Of a DNA stretch of 64,000 bases, positions 49,877 through 59,027 are shown piece after piece; positions within the stretch are counted from its first letter, which is position 1, and each line of letters begins with the position of its first letter. Source of the stretch: RFPW01 sp040401595 (GTDB taxonomy: Bacteria; Pseudomonadota; Gammaproteobacteria; Burkholderiales; Burkholderiaceae_E); the NCBI GenBank assembly GCA_040401595.1, contig JBBAOE010000002.1, forward strand, positions 62,001-126,000. The letters are read 5' to 3'. Position numbers and translations under genes: made by a program. The notes under the pieces are model-generated. The model worked only from the letters and a program-made list of their open reading frames with translations, had not been told where the DNA came from and did no database searches.

Positions 49877-50799
49877 TGCAGATTTTACTGGCCCAGCCGC
49901 GGGGATTTTGTGCTGGTGTGGACCGTGCGATCGAGATCGTCGAGCGCGCCCTGAATAAATTTGGCGCTCCGATTTATGTCCGCCATGAGATCGTTCATAA
50001 CGATCATGTGGTTTCCCGGTTGCGCGATATGGGTGCAGTGTTCGTCGACGAACTCGATCAGATCCCGACCGGCGCGACCGTGGTCTTCTCGGCGCATGGC
50101 GTCTCGCGGGCGGTACGTGCGGATGCGGAATCGCGTGGGTTGCGGGTCTTTGATGCCACCTGCCCCCTGGTGACCAAGGTCCACGTTGAAGTCGCCAAGA
50201 TTCAGCGCGAAGGTCGCGAACTCATCATGATTGGGCACCGCGGGCACCCGGAGGTGGAGGGTACGATGGGCCAGGCGCAGGGCGGAATTCATTTGGTGGA
50301 AACCGTCGCCGACGTCGCCACGCTCGAGGTCATTGATCCGCAACGTCTCGCCTACGTGACCCAGACGACGCTCTCGGTTGACGATTGCACCTCGATCGTC
50401 GCAGCGTTGCGCGAGCGTTTTCCGACCATTGCAGAGCCGAAGAAGGGCGATATCTGTTACGCCACCCAAAATCGGCAGGATGCCGTCAAGCAGATGGCGC
50501 CCCAGTGCGATCTGGTCCTGGTGGTGGGTAGCCCAAGCAGTTCAAACAGCAACCGCTTGCGCGAGGTCGCGCAGAATCTGGGTGTCGAAGCGTTGTTGAT
50601 CGGCAGTGCCGAAGAACTCGATGCAGATCGCGTCCGTGGGCGGCACCGTATCGGGGTGACTGCCGGCGCATCCGCTCCGGAGGTGTTGGTCGAGCAACTC
50701 GTGTCGCGGCTTCGCGAACTGGGTGCTGGCGAAGTGCAGATGCTCGATGGATTGGAGGAACATGTGCGCTTCCCCCTGCCAAAAGGGCTTGGCGACTGA
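49876..50799 (+). CDS. ispH: 4-hydroxy-3-methylbut-2-enyl diphosphate reductase
   Basis: IspH is the last enzyme of the MEP isoprenoid pathway, reducing HMBPP to IPP and DMAPP with an iron-sulfur cluster. At 307 residues it has the three cluster cysteines in GFCAGVDRAI, ATCPLVTKVH and the third segment GDICYATQNRQ. The HEIVHND and GSPSSSNSNRL substrate loops are also present. It begins at ATG 49876, overlapping the fkpB stop; a GTG three bases earlier is possible. Confidence 0.97.
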   Translation: MQILLAQPRGFCAGVDRAIEIVERALNKFGAPIYVRHEIVHNDHVVSRLRDMGAVFVDELDQIPTGATVVFSAHGVSRAVRADAESRGLRVFDATCPLVTKVHVEVAKIQREGRELIMIGHRGHPEVEGTMGQAQGGIHLVETVADVATLEVIDPQRLAYVTQTTLSVDDCTSIVAALRERFPTIAEPKKGDICYATQNRQDAVKQMAPQCDLVLVVGSPSSSNSNRLREVAQNLGVEALLIGSAEELDADRVRGRHRIGVTAGASAPEVLVEQLVSRLRELGAGEVQMLDGLEEHVRFPLPKGLGD

Positions 50800-50880
50800 G
50801 CGAATCGGTCAACGCCCTGGGTACATTGGATGGTTTCGAATTGCCCGACTGCCACTGCCGCGTTTATAGTGTCGGACTTG

Positions 50881-50956
<76 letters not shown>

Positions 50957-51284
50957 AAAAAATCAGTGGTTTAGGTTGGTTTATCGCGAGCCACTCGACC
51001 TCCATCGCGCCCAACTTCTGTCCTGACCTCACGCCGTCAATGCGTGCCAGCGTCTGCGGGCCTCGCTGGAGTAACAGCAAATAGCAGCGACTTCTGCTCT
51101 GAAAGCCGCTTCCAGTCCAAGCGGTCCTGCGGACTGCTCACTCCAAACGCTTTCTTAGCAAACAAGGCCAACGCCAACTTCGAAATCGCATTGGCACTTC
51201 GAAGTAGGTTGAATTTTCCCCCTTCGAACGCCTCGAGACTGGCGCGTTCAGCGGTGGTCATGTCATCGACGCGTCACAGATCTA
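50957..51284. other. Gene-poor stretch between tRNA-Thr and the arsenate operon
   Basis: About 330 bases have no well-supported gene. An inverted repeat CCAGCG/CGCTGG (51047-51069, 11-base loop) lies in a segment that looks like an interspersed REP-type repeat. A 74-codon leftward frame (51037-51261, ATG start, no Shine-Dalgarno) has no recognisable domain and may be spurious or a gene remnant. Confidence 0.45.
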
Positions 51285-51308
51285 TTCCATGATTCGATGA
51301 TCGTGGAA
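51285..51308. promoter_or_regulatory. Probable ArsR operator upstream of the GAPDH-arsJ-arsR operon
   Basis: TTCCATGAT and ATCGTGGAA form an inverted repeat (8 of 9 positions match) with a 6-base centre. The element lies 44 bases before the GAPDH ATG. ArsR-type repressors bind such 12-2-12-like dyads near the promoter of their own operon, and an ArsR gene is the third gene here. Confidence 0.55.
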
Positions 51309-51352
51309 ATGACGAATGTTTCCGCTCGTTGCATGAACTGGCTGAGGTCACG

Positions 51353-52396
51353 ATGAAAGTTGGTATCAACGGTATGGGCCGTATCGGCCGCCTTGCCCTG
51401 CGCGCTGCCATGGGCGCAGCCGAGCGACCGGTCGACGATCCGCGTGCCGGTAACCGGCTCGAGGTCGTGCATCTCAATGAACTCAAAGGGGGCGCGGCAG
51501 CGACCGCACACCTGCTCGCGTTCGACAGCGTGCAGGGCCGCTGGCGCGCAGATATCGCAGCAGTGGATGACAGCAATGTTCGAATTGATGACCGAACGTT
51601 GAGGTTTTCTTCACATGCGGCGTCCGCCGAGATTCCGTGGGGCGATCTTGGCGTTGAGCTCGTCCTCGAATGTACGGGCAAGTTTCTAACACCTGAAACT
51701 ATTCAGGGGCACCTCGACCGCGGGGCGAAACGGGTCATCGTGGCCGCACCGGTCAAAACGGGCGAGGTGCTCAACGTCGTCGTCGGGGTCAACCATCATC
51801 TGTACGAACCGGACCGGCACCGAATCGTCACGGCAGCGTCCTGCACCACCAACTGCCTGGCCCCCGTGGTCAAGGTCGTCCACGAAGCGCTGGGTATTCG
51901 TCATGGTCAGATCACGACCATTCACGATCCGACCAATACCAATCTCGTTGTCGATGCGCCCCACCGGGATCTGCGTCGGGCGCGCAGCGCGATGCTCAGC
52001 CTGGCGCCCACGACGACCGGCAGCGCCACGGCCATTGCACTGATCTACCCCGAACTGAAGGGCAAGCTCAACGGGCATGCGGTGCGCGCTCCGGTGCTTA
52101 ACGCGTCGTTGACCGATTGCGTGTTTGAACTGAAACGTGAGACCACGGCTGACGAAGTGAACCGTCTCTTCGCTGATGCAGCGAAGGGCACACTGGCCGG
52201 GATTCTGGGTTATGAGGAGCGGCCTCTGGTGAGCGCTGACTACGCTCGAGATACGCGATCCTCGATTGTCGATGCGTTGTCCACCCTGGTCACCGATGGC
52301 ACGATGCTCAAGGTCTATGCGTGGTACGACAACGAAATGGGTTACGCCTGCCGGATGGTTGATCTGGCGTGCTACATGGACGGCTTGGGTCTCTGA
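51353..52396 (+). CDS. ArsJ-associated glyceraldehyde-3-phosphate dehydrogenase
   Basis: This is a 347-residue GAPDH with NAD-binding GINGMGRIGRLALRA, the catalytic cysteine in SCTTNCLAPVVKV, the HDPTNTN segment in place of the usual YTxxQ, and WYDNEMGYA. In arsJ loci this enzyme uses arsenate instead of phosphate to form the unstable 1-arseno-3-phosphoglycerate, which ArsJ exports. It starts at ATG 51353 (GAGG upstream). The arsJ start follows the stop by five bases. It is distinct from the central-metabolism GAPDH, which would be elsewhere. Confidence 0.93.
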   Translation: MKVGINGMGRIGRLALRAAMGAAERPVDDPRAGNRLEVVHLNELKGGAAATAHLLAFDSVQGRWRADIAAVDDSNVRIDDRTLRFSSHAASAEIPWGDLGVELVLECTGKFLTPETIQGHLDRGAKRVIVAAPVKTGEVLNVVVGVNHHLYEPDRHRIVTAASCTTNCLAPVVKVVHEALGIRHGQITTIHDPTNTNLVVDAPHRDLRRARSAMLSLAPTTTGSATAIALIYPELKGKLNGHAVRAPVLNASLTDCVFELKRETTADEVNRLFADAAKGTLAGILGYEERPLVSADYARDTRSSIVDALSTLVTDGTMLKVYAWYDNEMGYACRMVDLACYMDGLGL

Positions 52397-52401
52397 CGAA
52401 C

Positions 52402-53670
52402 ATGGGACTCGCCACGCCTTCACCGAACGTACCGGCACCCGAGCCCAATAACGGCGTACCCAATCACGGCGCGCGCAATTACGCCATCGTCACCGCAGCC
52501 TATTGGGGCTTCACGCTGACCGATGGTGCGCTGCGTATGCTGGTGCTGCTGCATTTCTACCGGCTGGGCTATTCGCCGTTTACGCTCGCCTTCCTGTTCC
52601 TGCTGTACGAGGCGATGGGTGTAGTCGCGAACCTGATCGGCGGCTGGCTAGCCACCCGCTATGGGATCCAGCGCATGCTGGCGGTGGGGCTGTGTACGCA
52701 AATCACCGGTTTTGTGCTGCTATCGCAGTTGTCACCCACCTGGACGGCGACCATGTCGGTGGCCTGGGTCGTACTTTCGCAGGGCGTCTGCGGCGTCGCC
52801 AAGGATCTGACCAAGACGGCCAGCAAGTCGGCGATCAAGCTCACGGCAAGCGCGGCATCGGGGCAGCTCTTTCAGTGGGTAGCATGGTTTACGGGCAGCA
52901 AGAATGCCATGAAGGGTGTGGGTTTCTTTTTGGGAGGGCTGCTGCTGGACCGCCTGGGATTTCAGGTTTCACTCTGGGCAATGGCCGGGCTCTTGGCCCT
53001 GGTGTTGGCGGGGGTCGTGATCTTCGTGCCCGCCCTGATGGGCAAGGCCAAGGCGTCGAAATCGGCGAAAGAACTCTTTGCAAAAAATCGTGCGATCAAC
53101 CTGCTGGCGTTGGCCCGCGTCGCGCTGTTTGGTGCGCGTGATGTCTGGTTTGTCGTCGGGGTACCCGTATTCCTCTATGCCTCGGGCTGGACCTTCACCA
53201 TGGTGGGGGGATTTCTGGCCGCCTGGACCATCGGCTATGGGTTAGTCCAGGCGCTCGCGCCCATGCTGGTCAAGCGCAGTACTGACGGCTTGAGCACCGA
53301 GGTACCCGCAGCGCGCACCTGGTCCGCAATCCTGGCTGGCGTACCCATCGCACTGGCGATCGTCGTCGCGCTGAACGTTCCGTACCTCGTGTGGGTCGTT
53401 GTCGGTGGTCTGGGTCTCTTTGGGTTTGCGTTTGCGGTCAATTCCTCGGTGCACTCCTATCTGATCCTCGCCTACGCAGGCTCCGAGAAGGCTGCAGAGG
53501 ACGTTGGGTTCTATTACGCGGCCAATGCATTGGGCCGATTTTTTGGAACCTTGTTGTCTGGCCTGCTCTATCAGTGGGGTGGGCTATTGTTTTCGCTGGG
53601 TGGTTCGGCCGCAATGTTGCTCGCTTGTTGGCTGATCACGTTGGCACTCCCGGACAAGAAGGCGCAGTGA
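52402..53670 (+). CDS. arsJ: Organoarsenical efflux MFS transporter ArsJ
   Basis: This is a 422-residue major-facilitator protein with about 12 hydrophobic helices. After a Pro/Asn-rich N-terminus come NYAIVTAAYWGFTLTDGALR, FLFLLYEAMGVVANLIGGWL, GVCGVAKDLTKTASKSAIK and WFTGSKNAMKGVGFFLGG, which are diagnostic of ArsJ. It expels 1-arseno-3-phosphoglycerate, giving arsenate resistance when paired with GAPDH. ATG 52402 is used; an upstream GTG lies inside the GAPDH gene. Confidence 0.95.
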   Translation: MGLATPSPNVPAPEPNNGVPNHGARNYAIVTAAYWGFTLTDGALRMLVLLHFYRLGYSPFTLAFLFLLYEAMGVVANLIGGWLATRYGIQRMLAVGLCTQITGFVLLSQLSPTWTATMSVAWVVLSQGVCGVAKDLTKTASKSAIKLTASAASGQLFQWVAWFTGSKNAMKGVGFFLGGLLLDRLGFQVSLWAMAGLLALVLAGVVIFVPALMGKAKASKSAKELFAKNRAINLLALARVALFGARDVWFVVGVPVFLYASGWTFTMVGGFLAAWTIGYGLVQALAPMLVKRSTDGLSTEVPAARTWSAILAGVPIALAIVVALNVPYLVWVVVGGLGLFGFAFAVNSSVHSYLILAYAGSEKAAEDVGFYYAANALGRFFGTLLSGLLYQWGGLLFSLGGSAAMLLACWLITLALPDKKAQ

Positions 53671-53694
53671 TGGACGAAAAGTGATGGACGAAAA
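53667..53694 (+). repeat. 14-bp tandem duplication at the arsJ/arsR junction
   Basis: GTGATGGACGAAAA occurs twice without a gap (53667-53680 and 53681-53694). The first copy contains the arsJ stop (TGA 53668-53670) and an ATG at 53670 that opens a four-codon frame (M-D-E-K-stop). The second copy contains the arsR start at 53684. Removing one copy would give a TGATG stop/start overlap. Confidence 0.95.
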
Positions 53695-54013
53695 AGCGGC
53701 GGTGGATTCACTTGCGGCCCTGGCGCAGGGCATGCGTTTGCGGATCTTCCGGGCCCTGGTCGGCGCGGGCCCGCTGGGGATGACACCGGGCGACTTGTCG
53801 GCGATGTTGAGCGTGCCAGCCTCGACGCTGTCCTTCCATCTCAAGGAATTGCTGCACTCGGGTCTCGTCTCGCAGGAACGGGTCGGCAGGCATCTCATCT
53901 ACCGCTCTGATCTCGCGCACATGAATGCCCTGCTTACCTACCTGACGGCGCACTGTTGCCAGGCGACCGAACTCAGCTGTGACCTGAGGCCGCCCCTTTG
54001 CTGCAACCCTTAG
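53684..54013 (+). CDS. arsR: ArsR-family arsenic-responsive repressor
   Basis: This is a 109-residue winged-helix repressor. Helix-turn-helix region PGDLSAMLSVPASTLSFHLKEL and the wing VSQERVGRHLIYRSDL are typical of ArsR. The C-terminus is cysteine-rich (HCCQATELSCDLRPPLCCNP), a probable arsenite site. This differs from the classic CxC in the recognition helix, which is absent here. It closes the GAPDH-arsJ-arsR operon and probably represses it via the dyad at 51285. Confidence 0.93.
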   Translation: MDEKAAVDSLAALAQGMRLRIFRALVGAGPLGMTPGDLSAMLSVPASTLSFHLKELLHSGLVSQERVGRHLIYRSDLAHMNALLTYLTAHCCQATELSCDLRPPLCCNP

Positions 54014-54026
54014 CGAGTGGCTCGGG

Positions 54027-55550
54027 TCAGGTGCCGCAAAACGTCCGGTAGCTGGCTGAGACTTCGGCGGGTGCTGGTTCGGCGTAATGGCGCGCGACTG
54101 GGCTGTCGCCAAATGGGTCTCTCACTGCGGCCAGCAGGTTCTCAAATGGCGCGAAGTTGGTGTCATCCGAAGCCGCCGAAAGCGCCGCTTCGACTTGATG
54201 ATTGCGCGGAATCACCAGGGGATTCACTTGACGCATCGCGCGAGCGCGGTCCCTGGCGGCTTGTTCGGGGTGTCGCTGCGCTGCGAGGTCCTCGATCGCA
54301 CAGCGAGACTTCCATTGGTTGAGCCAGGCATCGAGCGCTTCGGGATCAGAAAACATCGAATGTAAGGATGGTTCTGAACTCTGGGAGGGGTCGCAGATGT
54401 CGGCCAAGCGGCGCCATGCCAGAGTGAAATCGACTTGTTGCCGCTGCAGCAGGCCCAGCCAGGCGTCGATCAGCGGTTGATCATCAGCCGCATGCGCGCC
54501 GTGGCGCAGCTGTAAGCCGAGCTTCCGACGCTCACCTTCGAGCAGCGCTTGTTCGTACCATTGTGGAAACGCATCGAGCACCTGGGTGGCGAGCATCACG
54601 GCCTGATCTGGATCCTCGTGCAACGCGGGCAGTACGGTTTCGGCCAGGCGCGCCAGGTTCCATCGGGCAATACCGGGCTGGTTGGCATAGGCATAGCGGC
54701 CCTGACGATCGATCGAGCTAAAGCATGCCCGTGGGTCATAAGCCTCCAGAAAGGCGCAGGGTCCATAGTCGATGGTCTCGCCTGAAATCGTCATGTTGTC
54801 GGTATTCATCACGCCATGAATGAACCCGACATTCATCCATTGGGCGATCAGGCTGGCCTGCCGGCGGGCAACCGCCTCGAACCAAACCAGCCCCGCTTCA
54901 GGCTGGCCGATCAAGCTGGGGTCATGGCGGGCTACGGCATAGTCCAAGAGCTGGCGAACACGCTCCCGGTCGCCACGCGCTGCGAAGTACTGAAAGGTGC
55001 CCACTCTCAGGTGACTGGACGCCACGCGGGTCAGGATCGCCCCAGGCAGTACCTGATCCCGCAAAACTGCGTCTCCGGTCGTGGCCACGGCGAGGGCGCG
55101 AGTCGTCGGAATGCCCAGTGCGTGCATGCCTTCGCTCACCAGGACCTCACGCAGCATGGGTCCGAGAGCAGCTTTACCGTCACCACCGCGCGAGTACGGG
55201 GTTCGGCCCGATCCCTTGAAGGCCAGGTCAAATCGTTGTCCCTGCGGGTTGAGAACTTCACCGATGAGGAGCGCGCGGCCATCGCCCAATTGTGCAGAGA
55301 AGCCTCCGAACTGATGCCCGGCGTACACCTGGGCGATGGGCCGCGCACCATCGGGTAGATCCTGACCGCAAAAGAGAGCGGCGAGTTGTTGGGTATCGCA
55401 GTCGTCTAGCCCCAATCTGAGTGCCTTGGACAGGTCGGAGTCGAAATACACCAGGGCCGGGGCGCTGGCGGGTGCGGGCTGCCAATCGACGAAAAAGCCC
55501 TCAAGCGTTCGGGCGAAGGTGTTGTCGAATTGGATACGGGCGGATTTCAT
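54027..55550 (-). CDS. selO: Protein adenylyltransferase SelO (YdiU)
   Basis: This is a 507-residue pseudokinase-fold enzyme that transfers AMP to Ser/Thr/Tyr of target proteins. QVYAGHQFGGFSAQLGDGRA, FDLAFKGSGRTPYSRGGDGK, REVLVSEGMHALGIPTTRAL and GFIHGVMNTDNMTISGETID (with the catalytic N and D) are conserved. The usual C-terminal redox cysteine is present (CGT end), without selenocysteine. Its stop faces the arsR stop 13 bases away. Confidence 0.95.
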   Translation of the reverse strand: MKSARIQFDNTFARTLEGFFVDWQPAPASAPALVYFDSDLSKALRLGLDDCDTQQLAALFCGQDLPDGARPIAQVYAGHQFGGFSAQLGDGRALLIGEVLNPQGQRFDLAFKGSGRTPYSRGGDGKAALGPMLREVLVSEGMHALGIPTTRALAVATTGDAVLRDQVLPGAILTRVASSHLRVGTFQYFAARGDRERVRQLLDYAVARHDPSLIGQPEAGLVWFEAVARRQASLIAQWMNVGFIHGVMNTDNMTISGETIDYGPCAFLEAYDPRACFSSIDRQGRYAYANQPGIARWNLARLAETVLPALHEDPDQAVMLATQVLDAFPQWYEQALLEGERRKLGLQLRHGAHAADDQPLIDAWLGLLQRQQVDFTLAWRRLADICDPSQSSEPSLHSMFSDPEALDAWLNQWKSRCAIEDLAAQRHPEQAARDRARAMRQVNPLVIPRNHQVEAALSAASDDTNFAPFENLLAAVRDPFGDSPVARHYAEPAPAEVSASYRTFCGT

Positions 55551-55712
55551 CGTTCAGTCCTGAGTCAAGGCCCGAGGGCCTCCAAGCATAGCTCGGCCTC
55601 GCAGCCCCAGGGCTCGCGGACATCGGCTCGGGACGCATGGTCGCAACATCTGCGTGATACTGTTTTCCTATGACGCGCCGGCTCGCCTTGATTCCCAATT
55701 GCGGAAAGAACT

Positions 55713-56918
55713 GTGCTTGATTTTGAACCGGTTCACGCCGTGATGCACCGCTACGTCGAGGATGATCTGCTCGCGGGGCTCTCGAGCGCCGTGCTGCATG
55801 GCTCCGAGGTGGTTGATCTGCATTGCGCTGGCTGGGCGGATCGCGAGAATCGTGTTGCACTTGATCCGGAACATCTCTTCCGAATTTTTTCCAATACCAA
55901 GCTCATCACATCCTGCGCAGTATTGGGGATGGTTGAAGAGGGACGGCTTGGACTCGATGATCCGATTGAAGCGTACATACCCCAACTGGGATCGCGCCGG
56001 GTCCTGCGCAGGGGTGCCACGGACCTGGCAGACTCCGAACCGGCTCGTTCATCGATCACGGTGCGCCATCTCCTGACGCATACCGCAGGGTTGACCTCAG
56101 GCATTCTCGATCCTCAATCGCCATTACATGCGCCGTATCTGAATCGCGGCGTCCGCGATCCCAACACCACGTTGGCCTGCATGGTCGATGCGCTGGCGGA
56201 CTTGCCCCTGGTGTTCCATCCGGGTACGCAATGGGAGTACTCGATGGCGACCGACGTGCTTGCCCGACTGCTCGAAGTGGTCTGCGGTCAGGCGTTCGAT
56301 CGTGTCCTGCTGGACAGGATCTTCGAGCCGCTGGCGATGCGCGACACCCGTTTTTGGGTTCCGCCAGAACAACAGCATCGCCTGGTGGCGTATTACGCAG
56401 GGGCAAGCCGCACGGATCCAATGCGCCCGGGACTGAACCGCACGGACGACTCCCCTTATCCAGAGGCGTATCGACGCCCATTCAGCCGGCTTTCAGGTGG
56501 CGGCGGGCTGGTCTCCAGCCTACGGGATATGATCAAGTTGGTCCGCGCCCTCATGCCTCCCGATCCTGACCAGCGAGGGCGGGCGGATGGCTCGGCGACC
56601 TTGCTCAGGCCCGAAACACGTACCTTGATGATGACGAACCAGTTGGCTGAGGGCCTTTGTCTGAAGAGTTCGGTCTTTGGTGAGGTTCGCGGTAAGGGGC
56701 ACGGGCTGGCGGGGTCGGTGACGCGGGTGGCCTCTGCCATGGAATCGCCTCAGGCGGTGGGCGAATTCCACTGGGGCGGTATCGCGGGAACGCACTGGTG
56801 GATTCACCCGCGCCATCGCCTAGCCGGTATCGTCATGACACAGCGCCAGTGGGCGTTCTGGCACCCCTTTGCCTTCGCCTGGAAACGGGCGATTTATCAG
56901 CAGGTGCTGGGACAGTGA
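55713..56918 (+). CDS. Serine hydrolase, class C beta-lactamase fold (EstB/LACTB-like)
   Basis: This is a 401-residue member of the beta-lactamase-related family. The nucleophile motif is S-N-T-K in RIFSNTKLITSCAVLG, the Tyr motif is WEYSMATDVLARLLEVVCG, and HLLTHTAGL is typical. The C-terminal HWGGIAGTHWWIHPRHRLAG replaces the KTG box, as in esterases of the EstB type. No signal peptide is evident, so it is likely cytoplasmic and probably acts on an ester or amide. The start is GTG 55713. It shares its fold with the protein at 59129. Confidence 0.9.
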   Translation: MLDFEPVHAVMHRYVEDDLLAGLSSAVLHGSEVVDLHCAGWADRENRVALDPEHLFRIFSNTKLITSCAVLGMVEEGRLGLDDPIEAYIPQLGSRRVLRRGATDLADSEPARSSITVRHLLTHTAGLTSGILDPQSPLHAPYLNRGVRDPNTTLACMVDALADLPLVFHPGTQWEYSMATDVLARLLEVVCGQAFDRVLLDRIFEPLAMRDTRFWVPPEQQHRLVAYYAGASRTDPMRPGLNRTDDSPYPEAYRRPFSRLSGGGGLVSSLRDMIKLVRALMPPDPDQRGRADGSATLLRPETRTLMMTNQLAEGLCLKSSVFGEVRGKGHGLAGSVTRVASAMESPQAVGEFHWGGIAGTHWWIHPRHRLAGIVMTQRQWAFWHPFAFAWKRAIYQQVLGQ

Positions 56919-57031
56919 ACCGGTTGGGTCATGGGCATGCCAATGCGATCGTTGCACATGTCCTTGCCTCAAGAACAACCTGAAGCCAGGCAGGATCGAC
57001 CTGGGACCCTGAACTATCGACCTCGGCCGGT

Positions 57032-57868
57032 TCATTTTTCATTCGCAGAGATCGAGTTCGCGAACTGATCGATCGCTTGTAGCGCTTCGTTAGAAGCCTG
57101 GTAGAACATGTGAAATCCCGAGGTACAGGGGTTTTGTGGCTGTTCTTCTCCGCCTTTGATCAAAACGTATTCGATTTTTTGTTGGTTGGTCTTTTGCATT
57201 TTTTCGTACACGGAGCGCGAAGCGGCCGGCATTGATTTCGCGCATCCATCACGCTCATGAGCTAGGAATAAAACCGGAATATTGGCCTGGTCGCTGAAGG
57301 TTGAACCATTTCTGGCCGAACTGTAAACGAGACCAGCGACAAGGTCCGTGCTGCTATTTTTTTCAAGCATCCTGTAGAACTCCGTCATGCTGGCGGCGCC
57401 ATTGCTGTGACCCATCATCCAAACCGGTAAGCGGTACATATCCCTGAAATGGCCCACGACACTTTCAATTCGAAGAAGATGTTCCTTGGTTTGTCGTGAG
57501 TGGGGATAGTCGGTACCGGGGGGCAAATTGATTGGCGAGTCAAAGACAACGACATTGAAGATCCCACTCGTCAACGTGGGGTCGCTGAGCGGTCTGAGGG
57601 TGGATCCGTAAAAGCCGCCCAGGCTTTTGCGTTCAGGCGTCAAGCCGATTCGTCCTTCTCCGCCCGGTATGAAGACCAGCGTAGCGCGAGCTTTGGGTCC
57701 TGCCCAGACAAAGGTGAGTGTCGGAGCATCACTGAATAAAAACCCTTTTTCACTGAAGGGTACAGAAACCACCTGAGCAATCGCCCCACTACCCAGGGCG
57801 AATAAGCACAGTGCCAATATGAGGGCATGACGCGCATTCCTGACGATCGAGACATTCAATTTCGACAC
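57032..57868 (-). CDS. Secreted alpha/beta hydrolase
   Basis: This is a 278-residue protein with a signal peptide (RNARHALILALCLFALGSGAIAQ). The nucleophile elbow is MGHSNGAAS and the acid/His partners are probably in FLAHERDGC and GFHMF. FIPGGEGRIGL near residue 66 may form the oxyanion loop. It has a pair of late cysteines that may form a disulfide. The substrate is unknown. The frame opens with GTG 57868, but a GGAG upstream fits better with TTG 57859. It is divergent from the Bug binding protein. Confidence 0.8.
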   Translation of the reverse strand: MSKLNVSIVRNARHALILALCLFALGSGAIAQVVSVPFSEKGFLFSDAPTLTFVWAGPKARATLVFIPGGEGRIGLTPERKSLGGFYGSTLRPLSDPTLTSGIFNVVVFDSPINLPPGTDYPHSRQTKEHLLRIESVVGHFRDMYRLPVWMMGHSNGAASMTEFYRMLEKNSSTDLVAGLVYSSARNGSTFSDQANIPVLFLAHERDGCAKSMPAASRSVYEKMQKTNQQKIEYVLIKGGEEQPQNPCTSGFHMFYQASNEALQAIDQFANSISANEK

Positions 57869-58028
57869 TCCGTTTAGAGGGGGCTGCGGGCCGGATTCCC
57901 GGTCTCCGGCTTAAGCCAAGGTGATCCCAGTCGGTTGTTCGGTGCAGATGGTGCCGCAGCTTCTCGTCCTTGCCACTGTGCTAGTGTCGAGTTCAAGCTT
58001 CAAGAGATTCACCAATCGACTGACAACC

Positions 58029-59027
58029 ATGAACAAATTGCTCTCTGTCCGGATTGTGCGCGCTGCAAAAGGCAGTGTCGGCGTCCTCGCTCTGTTGACT
58101 GGTCTCTCCATGCCCGCGTTGGCCGAAACTTATCCGGGCCGTCCGGTGACGCTGGTTGTTCCGTTCCCCCCCGGTGGCGTTGCCGATACGGTTGGACGCC
58201 CCGTGGCCGAATCGATGGGGCAATTCCTCGGACAACCGATTGTGATCGACAACAAGGCGGGTGCTGGCGGTGGTATCGGCATGGCGCATGTCGCCCGTTC
58301 CAAACCGGATGGATTGACCCTGTTGATGGCGCTGGTGTCGATTTCGACCATTCCGGTCTCGGACGAGGTACTTGGTCGCACGCCATCATTCACACTCAAT
58401 CAGTTCAAACCGATCGCCCGCTTCACCGCCGACCCGACTGTTCTTGCCGTCCGCGCGGACGCGCCCTGGCAAAGCTTTCAGGACTTTGTTGAGTACGCCC
58501 GAAAAAATCCGGACAAACTGAACTTCGGCTCCTCTGGCAATTACGGGACGATGCATGTACCCGTCGAGATGCTCAAACTCGAACTCGGCTTGAAAATGAC
58601 CCATGTACCTTATAAGGGTGCCGGTCCAGCCGTGCTCGGACTTCTCGGAAAAGAAATTGATTTCGTCGCCACCGGCCCGTCGTCGATCGTCGCCCAGGTT
58701 AAGGCCGGCAAGGTCAGGGTGTTGGCCCACTGGGGAGAGGGCAAACTGGCGGCATTGCCGGAGGTCCCCAGCCTCAAAAGCCTGGGTGTGAACATCCAGT
58801 TTGATCAATGGTCAGGGCTGTTTGTTCCCGCCGGCACACCGGATCCAATTATTCAACGGTTACGTCAGGCGGCCCGCACGGCCGCCAACGACGAGAAAGT
58901 GATCGGTACCATCCTTAAAGCCGGCAGCCCGATCGAATACCTCGACGCGCCTGAGTTTCAGAACTATTGGGATACTGACGCTAAGATCCTTGATCGAATC
59001 GTGCGAAAAATCGGTCGGGTTGAATAA
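58029..59027 (+). CDS. Bug/TctC-family tripartite tricarboxylate transporter binding protein
   Basis: This is a 332-residue periplasmic binding protein. The signal peptide ends near LSMPALAE. YPGRPVTLVVPFPPGGVADT, GQPIVIDNKAGAGGGIGMAH and GSSGNYGTMHVPVEM are family hallmarks of the large betaproteobacterial Bug family, which bind small carboxylates for TctAB or act as sensors. ATG 58029 gives the signal peptide; the open frame upstream is longer but non-homologous. No tctA/tctB genes are nearby. Confidence 0.93.
   Translation: MNKLLSVRIVRAAKGSVGVLALLTGLSMPALAETYPGRPVTLVVPFPPGGVADTVGRPVAESMGQFLGQPIVIDNKAGAGGGIGMAHVARSKPDGLTLLMALVSISTIPVSDEVLGRTPSFTLNQFKPIARFTADPTVLAVRADAPWQSFQDFVEYARKNPDKLNFGSSGNYGTMHVPVEMLKLELGLKMTHVPYKGAGPAVLGLLGKEIDFVATGPSSIVAQVKAGKVRVLAHWGEGKLAALPEVPSLKSLGVNIQFDQWSGLFVPAGTPDPIIQRLRQAARTAANDEKVIGTILKAGSPIEYLDAPEFQNYWDTDAKILDRIVRKIGRVE

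Noticed and set aside
51037..51261. 74-codon leftward gene near the arsenate operon
   Set aside because: No domain, no Shine-Dalgarno and a REP-like hairpin inside; more likely non-coding or a remnant.
54027..54060. Selenocysteine in SelO
   Set aside because: The C-terminal redox position is an ordinary cysteine codon (CGT end), with TGA used only as the stop.
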